Below, piece after piece: positions 17,502 through 27,700 of a DNA stretch of 64,000 nt (within the stretch, counting starts at the first letter, position 1; the number at the start of each line of letters is the position of its first letter). The notes beneath the pieces were generated by a model that was given only the letters and a program-made list of their open reading frames with translations, made no database searches and had not been told where the DNA came from. The translations under genes were made by a program, and so were the position numbers. Source of the stretch: Thiosocius sp963759055 (lineage in GTDB: Bacteria; Pseudomonadota; Gammaproteobacteria; Chromatiales; Chromatiaceae). The stretch is taken from positions 1-64,000 of the forward strand of contig CAVWYD010000014.1 of assembly GCA_963759055.1 (NCBI GenBank). Reading direction: 5' to 3'.

Positions 17502-18779
17502 ATGCCGAATGATCGCAACCCAGTCAAACATCAATTGAAGATCTATGGTCCGGCCGCGCTGATGGTGATAGCCGCCTTCGCGCTGGCGTTCCAGTTCATC
17601 AAACCGGCGCCGCCGGACCGTGTGGTGATGGCCACCGGCGGTGTCGATGGCGCCTATCACGCCTTCGCGACCCGCTATGCCGAGTTCCTGGCCCGCGAGG
17701 GGATCACCCTGGAATTGCGGCCGACTGCGGGCACGGTGGAGAACCTCGCGCTGTTGCGTTCGGGTGAGGTCTCTCTGGCGATGGTGCAGGGTGGCGTGGA
17801 TGACGGAGACCCGGCATCGACGCTTCTCTCGCTCGGCAGCCTTTATTACGAGCCGCTGTGGCTGTTCTACCGCAAAGACTTACCTTTCGGGCAACTCAGG
17901 GACCTGGCCGAAAGGCGCCTGGCCGTGGGCCCCGAGGGGTCCGGGACCCGTGCACTTGTCCGTCGGCTGTTGCGCGACAACGGGGTCGATGAAAGCGCCT
18001 GGGTCGACCTGGGTGGGCAGGAGGCACTCGATGCCCTGTTGCACGCAGACGTCGATGCCGCCTTCTTCGTGATCTCTGCCGAAAGCGATCTGGTCGATCG
18101 CCTGTTGCGTCACCCGGACATTGCGCTCGCGGATTTTGCGCGCGCGGATGCCTATACGCGCCGCTATCGTTTCCTGAACAGCCTCGAGCTGCCCGAGGGC
18201 GTGGTCGATCTGGCGGCGAACATTCCGCACAAGACGGTGCGTCTGCTGGCACCGACCGCCAATCTCGTGGCCGACCCCGAGCTGCATCCGGCGGTGATCG
18301 ATCTTTTGCTGCAGGCGGCCACCGAGGTGCACCGCAGTGGCGGCTGGTTCGAGGGCCAGGATGAATTCCCCATGCCGGGGCTGCTGGCCTTTCCGCTGAG
18401 CAAGGACGCGGAGCGTTTCTACAAGCACGGCCCCCCGTTTCTGCAGCGTTACCTGCCGTTCTGGGCAGCCTCCCTGGTGGATCGCCTCAAGGTCATGCTG
18501 CTGCCCCTGCTGGTGCTGTTGTTTCCGCTGTTGAAGGTGATGCCGCCGATCTACACCTGGCGGATGCGCGCGCGTGTCTATCGCTGGTACGACGAACTCG
18601 AACAGGCCGAGCAGCGCCTGGCCGAGGGTGAGCGTGATGTGGCCTGGGTGCACAAGGAGCTGGCGCGGATCGAGACCGAGGTGCAGCAGATAAAGGTGCC
18701 CCTGTCTTTCACCGACCAGCTCTACCACCTGCGTCAGCATATCGATCTGGTGCGGCGGGAGCTTGTCGACAACGGCTGA
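17502..18779 (+). CDS. Membrane-anchored TAXI-family solute-binding protein
   Basis: 425 residues from ATG 17502, which follows a GGGAAGGG stretch; the frame is open ten codons further up. An N-terminal membrane anchor (ALMVIAAFALAFQF) is followed by a TAXI periplasmic binding domain (MATGGVDGAYHAFA, LRPTAGTVENLALLRSGEVSLAMVQGG, EGSGTRALVRRLL). A second membrane segment (about 325-350, VMLLPLLVLLFPLLKVMPPIY) and a charged, coiled-coil-like C-terminal tail complete it. TAXI proteins feed TRAP transporters, but no DctM-type permease is next to it, so it may be a sensor or partner of a distant transporter (inference). Confidence 0.85.
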   Translation: MPNDRNPVKHQLKIYGPAALMVIAAFALAFQFIKPAPPDRVVMATGGVDGAYHAFATRYAEFLAREGITLELRPTAGTVENLALLRSGEVSLAMVQGGVDDGDPASTLLSLGSLYYEPLWLFYRKDLPFGQLRDLAERRLAVGPEGSGTRALVRRLLRDNGVDESAWVDLGGQEALDALLHADVDAAFFVISAESDLVDRLLRHPDIALADFARADAYTRRYRFLNSLELPEGVVDLAANIPHKTVRLLAPTANLVADPELHPAVIDLLLQAATEVHRSGGWFEGQDEFPMPGLLAFPLSKDAERFYKHGPPFLQRYLPFWAASLVDRLKVMLLPLLVLLFPLLKVMPPIYTWRMRARVYRWYDELEQAEQRLAEGERDVAWVHKELARIETEVQQIKVPLSFTDQLYHLRQHIDLVRRELVDNG

Positions 18780-18791
18780 TGGCCCGCCCGG

Positions 18792-19997
18792 TCAGATCTC
18801 GCGCAGACCGTCAGAGGGCTCGATCCGTGCGGACCGGAAGCCGGCCAGTGCGGCCGCGAATACGGATGCGCCTACGGTGAGGCCGAGCGCCATGGCGAAA
18901 TGCAGGGGCAGAAGGACGCAGACCTCCTGGCCGGTCGCCATCTGGTCGGCGAGCATGTTGTTGATTGCGGCCGCGGCCGCGAAGTAGATACCGACCGCAA
19001 GGACCCAACCGAAGATCCCTGTATAGAACGCCTGGGTGACGGGGAACCAGACAATGTCGCCCGTACGAAAACCCACCAGCCGGAGCACCGACAGTTCCTT
19101 GCGTTTGCGGTCGACATTCGCCCAGAGGCTGGCGCCCAGGGAGAGCGAGAATCCGATCAGGCCGATGATGGCGATTGCCCAGTAGATCGCCGAAAGGTTG
19201 CGGTCCATACGCATGACCAGCTCGATGTCTGCGGCCTTGGTGCGCACGTCGATACCCTGCCGGTCCAGGTAATCTTTGAGCTCCGATACCTCGTAGATCG
19301 AGTTTGCATACAGTCTGAATCCGGGATAGCTGCGTGCCTCCTCCTCGGGTTCGCCACTCCAGTCGAGTGCGGGTACCGCGCGGCCGTCGCGATAGTCCTC
19401 CAGGGCCTCCACCAGGCGCACGTCCGCAAAGGCGCCGTCGCGCCCGAATGCCGAAGCCGGCGCCACCGCTGCGACCGTCAGTTCGATATGGTTGCGCTCC
19501 TTCTGGCCCAGGTAACGACGGGTTGCGCTGCCGTCGATCCGGTCGCCCTGCTTGACCTGCAGTTTTTCCGCCGCGGTCTGTGACAGGACGACGCGGTCGA
19601 TGCCGTCGGGCAGCGGGCTGTCGTCCGGCAAAAGAGGGTCGCCGATGCCCGACGGAATCAGCTCCGATCGCACGATGCGGCTGGATTTGTCACTGTCGAG
19701 TTCGATCGTCGCAGCAATACTGCGCGTCCTCGGCACCAGGAAGGCGACGTCGTCGCGGCGCTGCATCTCGTCGAACCAGGCCCGATCGAAGCGGCCGCTG
19801 CTGATCGGGCGGATCTCGCGGTTCTCCGGGTTCTCGATCAACTGGTTGAGCATGCCGCCGACGACCCCGAACTTGAGTCCGAACAGGACCAGCATGGGCC
19901 CGAGTACGGCTGCCAGGGCCAGCACGAAACAGCCGGACATCTGCCATTCGTGGGTATAGTCGCGCGTCGCGAGGCGTAGGGTTTTGAACAGGCGCAT
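18792..19997 (-). CDS. ABC transporter permease, FtsX/MacB-like
   Basis: 401 residues. The N-terminal transmembrane segment (FVLALAAVLGPMLVLFGLKF) is followed by a large extracytoplasmic domain (about 45-265) and three C-terminal transmembrane segments (AIYWAIAIIGLIGFSLSLGASLWA; VTQAFYTGIFGWVLAVGIYFAAAAA; LHFAMALGLTVGASVFAAALAGF), with the RKELSVLRLVGFR coupling region. This is the mechanotransmission-type topology of LolCE/MacB relatives. It starts 8 bp after the ATPase gene, so the two form one transporter. Its substrate is unknown; linkage to vWA and TPR genes suggests an envelope task. Confidence 0.85.
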   Translation of the reverse strand: MRLFKTLRLATRDYTHEWQMSGCFVLALAAVLGPMLVLFGLKFGVVGGMLNQLIENPENREIRPISSGRFDRAWFDEMQRRDDVAFLVPRTRSIAATIELDSDKSSRIVRSELIPSGIGDPLLPDDSPLPDGIDRVVLSQTAAEKLQVKQGDRIDGSATRRYLGQKERNHIELTVAAVAPASAFGRDGAFADVRLVEALEDYRDGRAVPALDWSGEPEEEARSYPGFRLYANSIYEVSELKDYLDRQGIDVRTKAADIELVMRMDRNLSAIYWAIAIIGLIGFSLSLGASLWANVDRKRKELSVLRLVGFRTGDIVWFPVTQAFYTGIFGWVLAVGIYFAAAAAINNMLADQMATGQEVCVLLPLHFAMALGLTVGASVFAAALAGFRSARIEPSDGLREI

Positions 19998-20005
19998 AGG
20001 ATTCT

Positions 20006-20767
20006 TCAGCCGTTGACGACGGTTTCGGTCGTGCGACCGTCTTTTGATCGATGGGTGTGGTGAGCCAGGCGGCGCAAGCCCAGTCGCTTGATATGGCGCC
20101 AGGCGTGGCTGGCGACCACCACGGTGATGTTGCGCTCCTCGGCCAGGCCGATGAACAGCGACATGATCTTTTCTGCCGCGAAGGGGTCGACCGAGGCCGT
20201 CGGTTCGTCGGCGATCACGATCGAGGGCTCGTGCGACAGGGCCCTGCCGATCGCCACGCGCTGACGTTCACCGACCGACAGCGTCTCAGGCAGCTTGTCG
20301 AGGTGCCGGGCGATCCCCAGCTCGCGCGCCAATGAATCGACCGTGTCGTTCTGGCGCAGGCCAAGGACACTGCGCGAGAGCGACATGTTTTCGCGCACCG
20401 TGAGGTAGGGCAGCAGGCCGCCGGTCTGCATCACGTAGCCGATGTGGTGTCGGCGCAGATTTCCCAGCTTGTTCATCTGCTTCTTTTTCCACAGCTGGGC
20501 GACGTCTATGGCCTCCTCCTCCAGCTCCGGACGGAAGCAGAATGCCGCGATGTTGGTGGGCTGGGCGATGAAGGCGAGCATGTCCAGCAGGGTGGACTTG
20601 CCGCACCCGGATTCGCCGATCAGGGCAATCTTCTCGCCTTTGGCGATCTGCAGTGACGGGACGCGCAGGCGGAAGGTGACCCCTTCGGAGGCACGGTCGC
20701 GGATCACGTCACGCAGGTGGTAGACCAGGTTTTTGGCCCTGTTACGGGATTGAAATACGTTTTCCAC
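20006..20767 (-). CDS. ABC transporter ATP-binding protein
   Basis: 253 residues with Walker A GESGCGKST, Q-loop at YVMQTGGLLPYL, a signature LSVGERQR (variant of LSGGQ), Walker B IVIADEPT and switch His in VVVASHAWRH. It resembles LolD/MacB-type ATPases. The first 25 residues (ENVFQSRNRAKNLVYHLRD) extend the usual start. Encoded 8 bp upstream of the permease; the vWA and TPR genes lie further upstream on the same strand, separated by a 464-bp stretch containing a repeat. Confidence 0.9.
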   Translation of the reverse strand: MENVFQSRNRAKNLVYHLRDVIRDRASEGVTFRLRVPSLQIAKGEKIALIGESGCGKSTLLDMLAFIAQPTNIAAFCFRPELEEEAIDVAQLWKKKQMNKLGNLRRHHIGYVMQTGGLLPYLTVRENMSLSRSVLGLRQNDTVDSLARELGIARHLDKLPETLSVGERQRVAIGRALSHEPSIVIADEPTASVDPFAAEKIMSLFIGLAEERNITVVVASHAWRHIKRLGLRRLAHHTHRSKDGRTTETVVNG

Positions 20768-20889
20768 GGTTTCCTTTGATTCTGCTGGTTTTTTGGTTTC
20801 AGTCGCGTTCTTGTTGCGCTCAATCGTTTATTGCTCGATCCGCTGTCTAGCGGTCTTTTCTAACGTGCGTTATCGCGCATTTCTTTTCT

Positions 20890-21230
20890 GATGCGCTGGG
20901 CCCGCCGCAGGATGTCGGGCACAGCCCGCCCTACGGAGTGCCCCGTCCCCTTGGTGCAGCCGAGCACCACAGGCAGAAAACGGACCAGCGCGAGGACTGT
21001 CTGACCGAGCGTAGCGAGGGAGTTCCGCAGCGCCCGTTTTCTGCCGAGGAGCACAGGGAAGTCGGAGCGAAGCGCAGACCAAGCCGTGGGGTGCCCTTTC
21101 TTTTGCCTTCTTTTCTTTGGGCAAGCAAAGAAAAGAAGGGCTGGCGCGCTGAGCCCAGCGCATCAAAACCGGGTGCGCTCCGCCGAGCGCATCAAAATCA
21201 AGCTGGCGCCGCGTCCGGCGCATCCACCGC
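20890..21230. repeat. Dispersed intergenic repeat with hairpins
   Basis: Non-coding element between the vWA gene and the ABC ATPase. It has a perfect 13-bp inverted repeat with 6-nt loop (21107-21119 with 21126-21138; arm CTTCTTTTCTTTG), a perfect 12-bp inverted repeat (20972-20983 with 21034-21045; arm GGCAGAAAACGG), and short direct repeats containing GCGCATCAAAA near 21160-21200. Elements with a TTTCTTTGGGCAAGCAAAGAAA core recur between genes in many gammaproteobacteria and often create false ORFs, as here, where the vWA frame appears to run through it. No transposase is present. Boundaries are approximate. Confidence 0.65.
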
Positions 21231-21231
21231 T

Positions 21232-23260
21232 TCAGGGCAACATCTCCAAGTGCCACCGGAAACACCGAGTCACCGTCCACCGCACCGCCGTCCAGGCTCA
21301 CCCAGAGATCGGTATGGTCGTGCAGGGCGCGGTAATAGCTGATCTTGTCCTCGAGCCCGTGCAAAAATTCGATCTGTCGACGTGCCGGCCAGGTCTCCCA
21401 ATCTTCCAGCGAGAGGTCCATGACCTCGCCCGTATAGGGCAGGTCTTCTATGTACTCACGCATAAAGCCGAGGTCCGCCAGGCTGTTGCCTTCGCCGGCG
21501 GTCGTGGCGGTCGTGCTGCCCAACTGCTCCGGGTCGCGCGCGATGGTGGCGGCAAGGCTCTTGAGCTCGTTCAGGAAATTCTGCGGTGACAGCAGGCCTT
21601 CCTCGGCGGTCTCGAGCACGCCTTTGAGAATGTCGTGCAGATCGGAAAGCTGGTCGCGGGTGAGCAGGACCTGCACGTCCAGCGTGCTCTTCTGGGGGTC
21701 ACGGATGTCGCGATCCAGCAGCCAGGCGTCGAACACATTGGGGATCTTGCCGCCTTCGGTTCGTTGCAGATACTGCATCCGCAGGGCGTAACCCAGCTTT
21801 GCCACCTTGCTTTGCAGTTCAGCAAGGCGCGGGTTTTCGCTCGGCGTGGGCTCTGCCTGCCGGACCGGCAACGGTTGTGCCCCGCCTGCCATCTGCACCT
21901 GCATGGTGATCTGGCCGGCAAGGGTGTCGAGTACATGTCCGAACTCACCGACGTCCCCGGTCGGGACCGCATAGTAGAGGCTGCCGATACCCGGGAACCT
22001 GGCCAGCTCGCGATACTGTTTGGCGGCGTTTTCGTGATCGGCATTGTTGGACTCGGTCAGCAGATGCAGGACGAAAATGGCAACCCCCTTGTCGCGCGCG
22101 ATCTGGCGCAGGGCCTTTGCATCCAGGCCGGTGCTCGACAGGGGGTCCGTCCCCGGACGCGGACCGGCGTCGGTGATCAGTACCAGATAACGTGCCGCGT
22201 GCTCGGACCATTCCATTTCGTCCAGGGCCTGCTTGACGCCCGCGTAGGAATCCTCGACGAAATCCTTGCTCGAGGCCGTTGCCGCCGACAGATCATTGAT
22301 CTTGTCCAGGAAGGTGCCGGGGTTGCGGCCCTGACGCAGATTGACATAGGTGCGTGCCAGATACTCCAGTTCCGGCACCGCCTCGGGCGAATCACGGAAG
22401 GCCACCAGGCCGAAGTTGACGTTGCCCAGCAGCCCGGCGTCCCCCAATGCGTCGTAGATCTTCATCACCGCCTCGCGCGTGCGGTCGATGTAGGGGTCCA
22501 TGGACAGTGTCGCGTCGATCGCAAATACCAGGCCGGCACGGTAACCACTGTCGGCGGCCACACCCGGCCTGTTGGTTTTGGCCGCCGGCTTTCCGGCCTT
22601 GGCCAGAACCGCGGTCTTCGGTGTCGGCAGGGGTTTGTCACTCTCGAGCGGTACGCTGGACACCTGCAACAGTCGTGCCTGTTCACTCCCCAGGTACAGA
22701 TCTTCGTGGCGCAGGATCGGTACCAGATAGAAGTTCTCCTTGATGTCGAGTTTGCCCGGCGGCTGGATGGCTACCACCGGCGAATCATCGCGTTTTTCGC
22801 CTGCCTCGGCCGAGCGGTACAGCGCCTCGTACTTTTTGAGGTCGCGGGTCTTCGCCAGTTCGCGGACAGAGGCTGCATCGCGGTAAAGCAGCGCCCGGTC
22901 GCGATCGACCGCCTCACGGAATGCAACGGTCAGACCCTGCGCCCAGTCGATTGCGCCACTGCGCCTGAGCCAGCCGCTGGTTCCACCATGACGATCGGTA
23001 CCGACCTGTAACCACTCGGTCCCGCCCGCCGATTTTCTCGCGTAGACGTAAAAAGCCGTGAAGGGTACGACCGGCTCGCCGGCCGCGCCGCCCGGTTCTG
23101 CGTGCAACTGCGAACCCGGCACGGCCAGCACCCGCTGATACAGCGATTCCTTGCCCGGAATAAGCAGCGGCTGTTCGGCCGCATGCAGCTGGGTGAGAGC
23201 CGGCAGACCCAGTGAAATCGTCAGCGCCAGCAGCGCCGAAAGTTGTCTTGTTATTGCCAT
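21232..23260 (-). CDS. Exported vWA-domain protein, PpkA-C-terminus-like
   Basis: About 675 residues. Signal peptide (LLALTISLGLPALTQLHA); an SH3-like region (about 40-110, LYQRVLAVPGSQLHAEP..WLQVGTDRHGGTSGWLRR); a von Willebrand A domain (about 240-430) with MIDAS-type DATLS and a conserved VLITDAG; then a helical C-terminal part. This order resembles the vWA half of PpkA-type proteins, without any kinase domain. The apparent frame runs on to 20870 through a repeat, but one extra base near 21250 would give the natural end LEMLP with TGA at 21232-21234. It overlaps the upstream TPR gene by 10 bp. Confidence 0.75.
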
Positions 23261-23925
23261 AGGAGCGAAATCCGTTGCGCCTGCGGGTCACCGCTGGCGG
23301 CCATTTTTTCGACCCGCGCATGCAGATCGGCGAGGCGATCGCGGGCCTCAGTATCGCCATTCTCGGCAGCGATCCGGTACCACTTGTGCGCCTGATTCAG
23401 GTCCGGGCCCTCAAATACGCTGCTGAGCGGGTCACGACTGGCCGGATCGGCCTGTTTACCCAGTTCCAGTGCCGCTGCGACGGAGCCTTCGCGCGCAGCG
23501 AAAAAATACAGCAGGTAGGCGTCGGCCAGTTCGCCGGAGATCTGTGACCGTTTCGCCGAGGCGACTATCTGGTCGAGATCGATATTTCCGTCGGCACGCA
23601 TCCTGGCGATCAGCGCACGTGCCCGGGCTCCCGGCCGCTCGTCGACCACCTCCTGCCCCTCGGGGCCCGGTGTCGCGGTCCCGACAGCATTCGATTCACC
23701 ACCGGGCCCGTCTGCCAGCAGGCTGGGTGCCCCGGCGGGCGATCCCGCTTTTTGTCCCGGCGCTCCCCGTTCGGTCACCGCGGGATCTTCCTGTGACTTG
23801 TCGCCCGGTACCAACCAGACCCCGATCAGGGTGAGGACTGCCACGATGATGATCAATTTCCACGGGCCTGACCGACGCTGCGGTTCGCTGTCGGCGACTT
23901 CGGTTTCCACCACGGGTTCATCCAT
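23251..23925 (-). CDS. Membrane-anchored TPR/Sel1-like protein
   Basis: 224 residues. A cytoplasmic acidic N-terminus, one transmembrane helix (about 24-40, LIIIVAVLTLIGVWLV), a Pro/Gly/Ala-rich linker, then helical repeats (GELADAYLLYFFAAREGSVAAALELGKQ; LNQAHKWYRIAAENGDTEARDRLADL) of Sel1/TPR type on the periplasmic side. It is the first gene of the minus-strand module and overlaps the vWA start by 10 bp. It is divergent from endonuclease I with 77 bp between starts, where the promoters must lie. Function unknown. Confidence 0.75.
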   Translation of the reverse strand: MDEPVVETEVADSEPQRRSGPWKLIIIVAVLTLIGVWLVPGDKSQEDPAVTERGAPGQKAGSPAGAPSLLADGPGGESNAVGTATPGPEGQEVVDERPGARARALIARMRADGNIDLDQIVASAKRSQISGELADAYLLYFFAAREGSVAAALELGKQADPASRDPLSSVFEGPDLNQAHKWYRIAAENGDTEARDRLADLHARVEKMAASGDPQAQRISLLWQ

Positions 23926-24002
23926 CGGGAGGGCACTCTCTTTTAATTTTGTCTCGGTGGGGGGATTATCCCGGACTCGGTCACGGCTGGAAAGGAGCCG
24001 AG

Positions 24003-24602
24003 ATGAAACGCGCCGTTTTTTTGCTGTTGTTCACACCTTCTTTGCTTTGGGCTGGACCACCGAATTATCTCGACACCATACCGGTCTTCTGGCGGACCCT
24101 GTATCCCGACGGGGGCCAGGGTCTCTACTGCGGCACGGCGTTCGAAGCCCGCGACCGCAGCTACAACATCGAGCATGTCTACCCGATGGCCTGGGTGACC
24201 CGGGCCCTGCGCTGTGGTGACCGTCATGCCTGCCGGAGAAACAGCCCGCGATTCAACGACATCGAGTCGGATATGCACAACATGTATCCGGCGCGTAAGG
24301 ACCTCAACAAAGCGCGCGGGGCATACCCCTACCGGGAGATCCGCGGCGAACGCCGGGTCGAGCCCGGCTGCGACCTGGAGATCGACCAGGGTGCCAGGGT
24401 GGTCGAACCGAGGCCGGCGTCACGTGGCAATATCGCGCGGGCGATGCTCTATATGGAAGAGCGCTACGACCTCAAGCTGTATGAGCGCCAGCGCCGCCTG
24501 CTGCTCGAATGGCATCGCTCGGATCCGGTCGATGAGCACGAACGCCGGCGCAATCGCCGGATCGCCGAGGTGCAGGGCGAACGCAATCCCTGGATCGACT
24601 GA
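24003..24602 (+). CDS. endA: Endonuclease I (periplasmic/secreted nuclease)
   Basis: 199 residues with a signal peptide (RAVFLLLFTPSLLWAG). The beta-beta-alpha metal active site is visible: catalytic His in YNIEHVYPMAW and metal/structural residues in DMHNMYPARKDLNKARG. Like E. coli EndA and Vibrio Vvn it should cut DNA non-specifically outside the cytoplasm. ATG 24003 follows an AGGAG in AAAGGAGCCGAG; the longer open frame upstream is not needed. A perfect inverted repeat 21 bp after the stop may terminate it. Confidence 0.9.
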   Translation: MKRAVFLLLFTPSLLWAGPPNYLDTIPVFWRTLYPDGGQGLYCGTAFEARDRSYNIEHVYPMAWVTRALRCGDRHACRRNSPRFNDIESDMHNMYPARKDLNKARGAYPYREIRGERRVEPGCDLEIDQGARVVEPRPASRGNIARAMLYMEERYDLKLYERQRRLLLEWHRSDPVDEHERRRNRRIAEVQGERNPWID

Positions 24603-24623
24603 CTAGGCCAAGGACCTGTATTA

Positions 24624-24650
24624 ACCTGATGTCGAGTTTCGACATCAGGT
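24624..24650 (+). terminator. Perfect 12-bp inverted repeat, possible endA terminator
   Basis: Arms 24624-24635 and 24639-24650 (ACCTGATGTCGA) with a 3-nt loop. A run of only four T follows at 24659-24662, so it is a weak intrinsic terminator; it may instead be a protein-binding site ahead of metH. Confidence 0.45.
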
Positions 24651-24744
24651 CGAAACGCTTTTGGCTCTTCGTCCCGCGCTGCGGCGGGCGGTGGCTTGAC
24701 CTGTATAATGCGCCGCCTTTGCAGCTTTGGCCCAACTTAAAGAC

Positions 24745-27700
24745 ATGTCCCGCGATTGCACCGCCCAACTCAAGGCCCTGATGGCCGAACGCATCCTGGT
24801 GATGGATGGCGCCTACGGCACCATGATCCAGCGCTACCAGCTTGACGAGGCCGCCTATCGCGGCGAACGTTTCTCCGACTGGCCCAGCGACCTCAAGGGC
24901 AACAATGACCTGCTTTCGCTGACCCGGCCAGAGGTGATCACCGAGATCCATGAGGCCTATCTCAAGGCCGGCGCCGATATCATCGAGACCAACACCTTCA
25001 GTGCCACGACCATCGCCATGGCCGATTACGGCATGGAGTCGCTGGCCTACGAGCTGAACGTCGAATCGGCCCGGCTCGCACGTACGATCGCCGACGTTTA
25101 CTCGACGCCCGAAAAACCGCGTTTTGTTGCCGGTTCGGTCGGCCCGACCAACCGCACGGCCTCGATCTCGCCAGAGGTCAACGATCCGGGGGCGCGCAAC
25201 GTCACCTTCAACGAGCTGGCGGAGGCCTACGCCGAGGCGATGCGCGGCCTGATCGAGGGTGGGGTGGATATCCTGCTGATCGAGACCATCTTCGATACCC
25301 TGAACGCCAAGGCGGCGGTGTTCGCGGCGGAACAGGTATTCGAGGACCTGGGCTTCAAGCTGCCGATCATCCTTTCGGGCACCATTACCGACCAGTCCGG
25401 ACGCACGCTGTCGGGGCAGACCACCGAGGCCTTCTATAACAGCCTGCGCCATGCGCAACCGCTGGCGATGAGCCTCAACTGTGCCCTGGGCCCGGATCTG
25501 CTGCGACAGTACGTCGAGGAGCTGTCGCGGGTGTGCGAAACCTATGTCGCGGTATACCCGAACGCCGGTCTGCCCAACGAGTTTGGTGAATACGACCTGA
25601 CACCCGAGGATATGGGGCGGCATATCGGCGAATGGGCCGAGGCGGGTTTTGTCAACATGGTCGGGGGTTGCTGTGGTAACACGCCTCCGCATATCTCGGC
25701 CATTGCGCAGGCGGTTGAGGGCAAACGGCCGCGCGTCCTGCCCGAGATCCCTGTCGCCTGTCGCCTGTCGGGGCTGGAACCCCTGAATATCGACAGCCAG
25801 TCACTGTTCGTGAACGTCGGCGAGCGCGCCAACATCACCGGTTCCGCGCGCTTCAAGCGCCTGATCCTCGAGGGTGAATACGAGACCGCGCTGGACGTCT
25901 GCCGCGAGCAGGTCGAGAACGGTGCCCAGGTAGTCGACGTCAACATGGACGAGGGCATGCTCGACGGGATTGCGGCCATGCGCCGCTTCCTCTACCTGTG
26001 TGCCTCCGAGCCGGACATCTGCAAGGTGCCGGTGATGATCGACTCATCGAAGTGGGAGATCATCGAGGCCGGTCTGCAGTGCGTGCAGGGCAAGTCGATC
26101 GTCAACTCGATCTCGATGAAAGAGGGCGAGGACAGGTTCCGCGAACAGGCCCGTCTGTGCCGGCGCTATGGTGCGGCGGTGATCGTCATGGCCTTCGACG
26201 AGGTCGGTCAGGCCGACACACGCGAGCGCAAGGTCGAGATCTGCACCCGCGCCTACCGCATCCTGGTCGACGAGATCGGCTTTCCCGCCGGAAGACATCA
26301 TCTTCGACCCGAACATCTTTGCGGTCGCCACCGGTATCGAGGAGCACAACAACTACGGTGTCGATTTCATCGAGGCGACGCGCGAGATAAAGCAGACCCT
26401 GCCGCATGCCCTGGTCTCGGGCGGCGTGTCGAACGTGTCGTTCTCGTTCCGCGGCAACAACCCGGTGCGCGAGGCGATCCACGCGGTGTTCCTGTACCAC
26501 GCGATCAAGGCGGGTATGGACATGGGTATCGTCAACGCCGCCCAGCTGGCGGTCTACGACGACCTGCCGGCAGAACTGCGCGATGCAGTCGAGGACGTGG
26601 TGCTCAACCGTGACCCGGATGCCGGCGAACGCCTGGTCGAGATGGCCCCGCGCTATGCCGGTTCGGGCCAGGCCGAGAAGGTCGAGGACCAGGCCTGGCG
26701 TGAATGGCCGGTGAACAAGCGCCTCGGAGCATGCGCTGGTCAAGGGTATCACCGAGTTCATCGACGAGGACACCGAAGAGGCGCGCGCGCAGGCCGAACG
26801 CCCCTTGCACGTCATCGAGGGTCCCCTGATGGACGGCATGAACGTGGTCGGTGACCTGTTCGGTGCCGGCAAGATGTTTCTGCCGCAGGTGGTCAAGTCG
26901 GCACGCGTGATGAAAAAGGCGGTGGCCTATCTCGAGCCCTACCTGGAGGCCGAGAAGCAGGCCCTGGTCGCGGCCGGCGGCGAGCTCGCCACCAACGGCA
27001 AGATCCTGATGGCGACCGTGAAAGGCGATGTCCACGACATCGGCAAAAACATCGTCGGCGTGGTCCTGCAGTGCAACAACTACGAGGTGTTCGATATCGG
27101 CGTCATGGTCCCGGCGGAAACCATCCTGACCAAGGCGCGCGAATACGGGGTCGACATCATCGGCCTGTCCGGCCTGATCACACCCTCGCTGGACGAGATG
27201 GTGCACATGGCCAAGGAGATGCAACGTCAGGGCTTCACGATCCCGTTGATGATCGGCGGTGCGACCACCTCGAAGGCACATACAGCGGTCAAGATCGAAC
27301 CCGAGTACCCGCATGGCGCGGTCTATGTCGCCGATGCCTCGCGCGCGGTCGGCGTCGCCAGCACCCTGCTGTCGGCCGAACAAAAGCCGCAGTTCCTCGA
27401 TCAACTGCGCGTGGAATACGCGGGCGTGCGCGAACGTCGGGCGGCGAAGAACGAGGCGGCCAGCCTGATACCGATCGCCGAGGCGCGTGCGAATCCCGTG
27501 GCCATCGACTGGGCCAGCTTCGAGCCGACCCCGCCGGCCGAGTCCTTGCGTGTGTTCGACGATGTGCCGATAGCAAGCCTGATTCCTTATATCGACTGGA
27601 CCTTCTTCTTCCATGCCTGGCAGTTGCGCGGGCGCTTCCCGAAGATACTCGACGATGCTGAAAAGGGTGAGGAGGCGCGCAAGCTATACGCGGATGCCAC

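Noticed and set aside
21635..23011. 458-codon open frame on the plus strand
   Set aside because: Antisense to the vWA gene; shadow.
24690..24720. TTGACC followed by TATAAT upstream of metH
   Set aside because: The two hexamers are only 4 bp apart, so they cannot form one promoter; TATAAT alone may serve as a -10 with a poor -35.
24472..25692. 406-codon minus-strand open frame
   Set aside because: Antisense to metH and the endA end; shadow.
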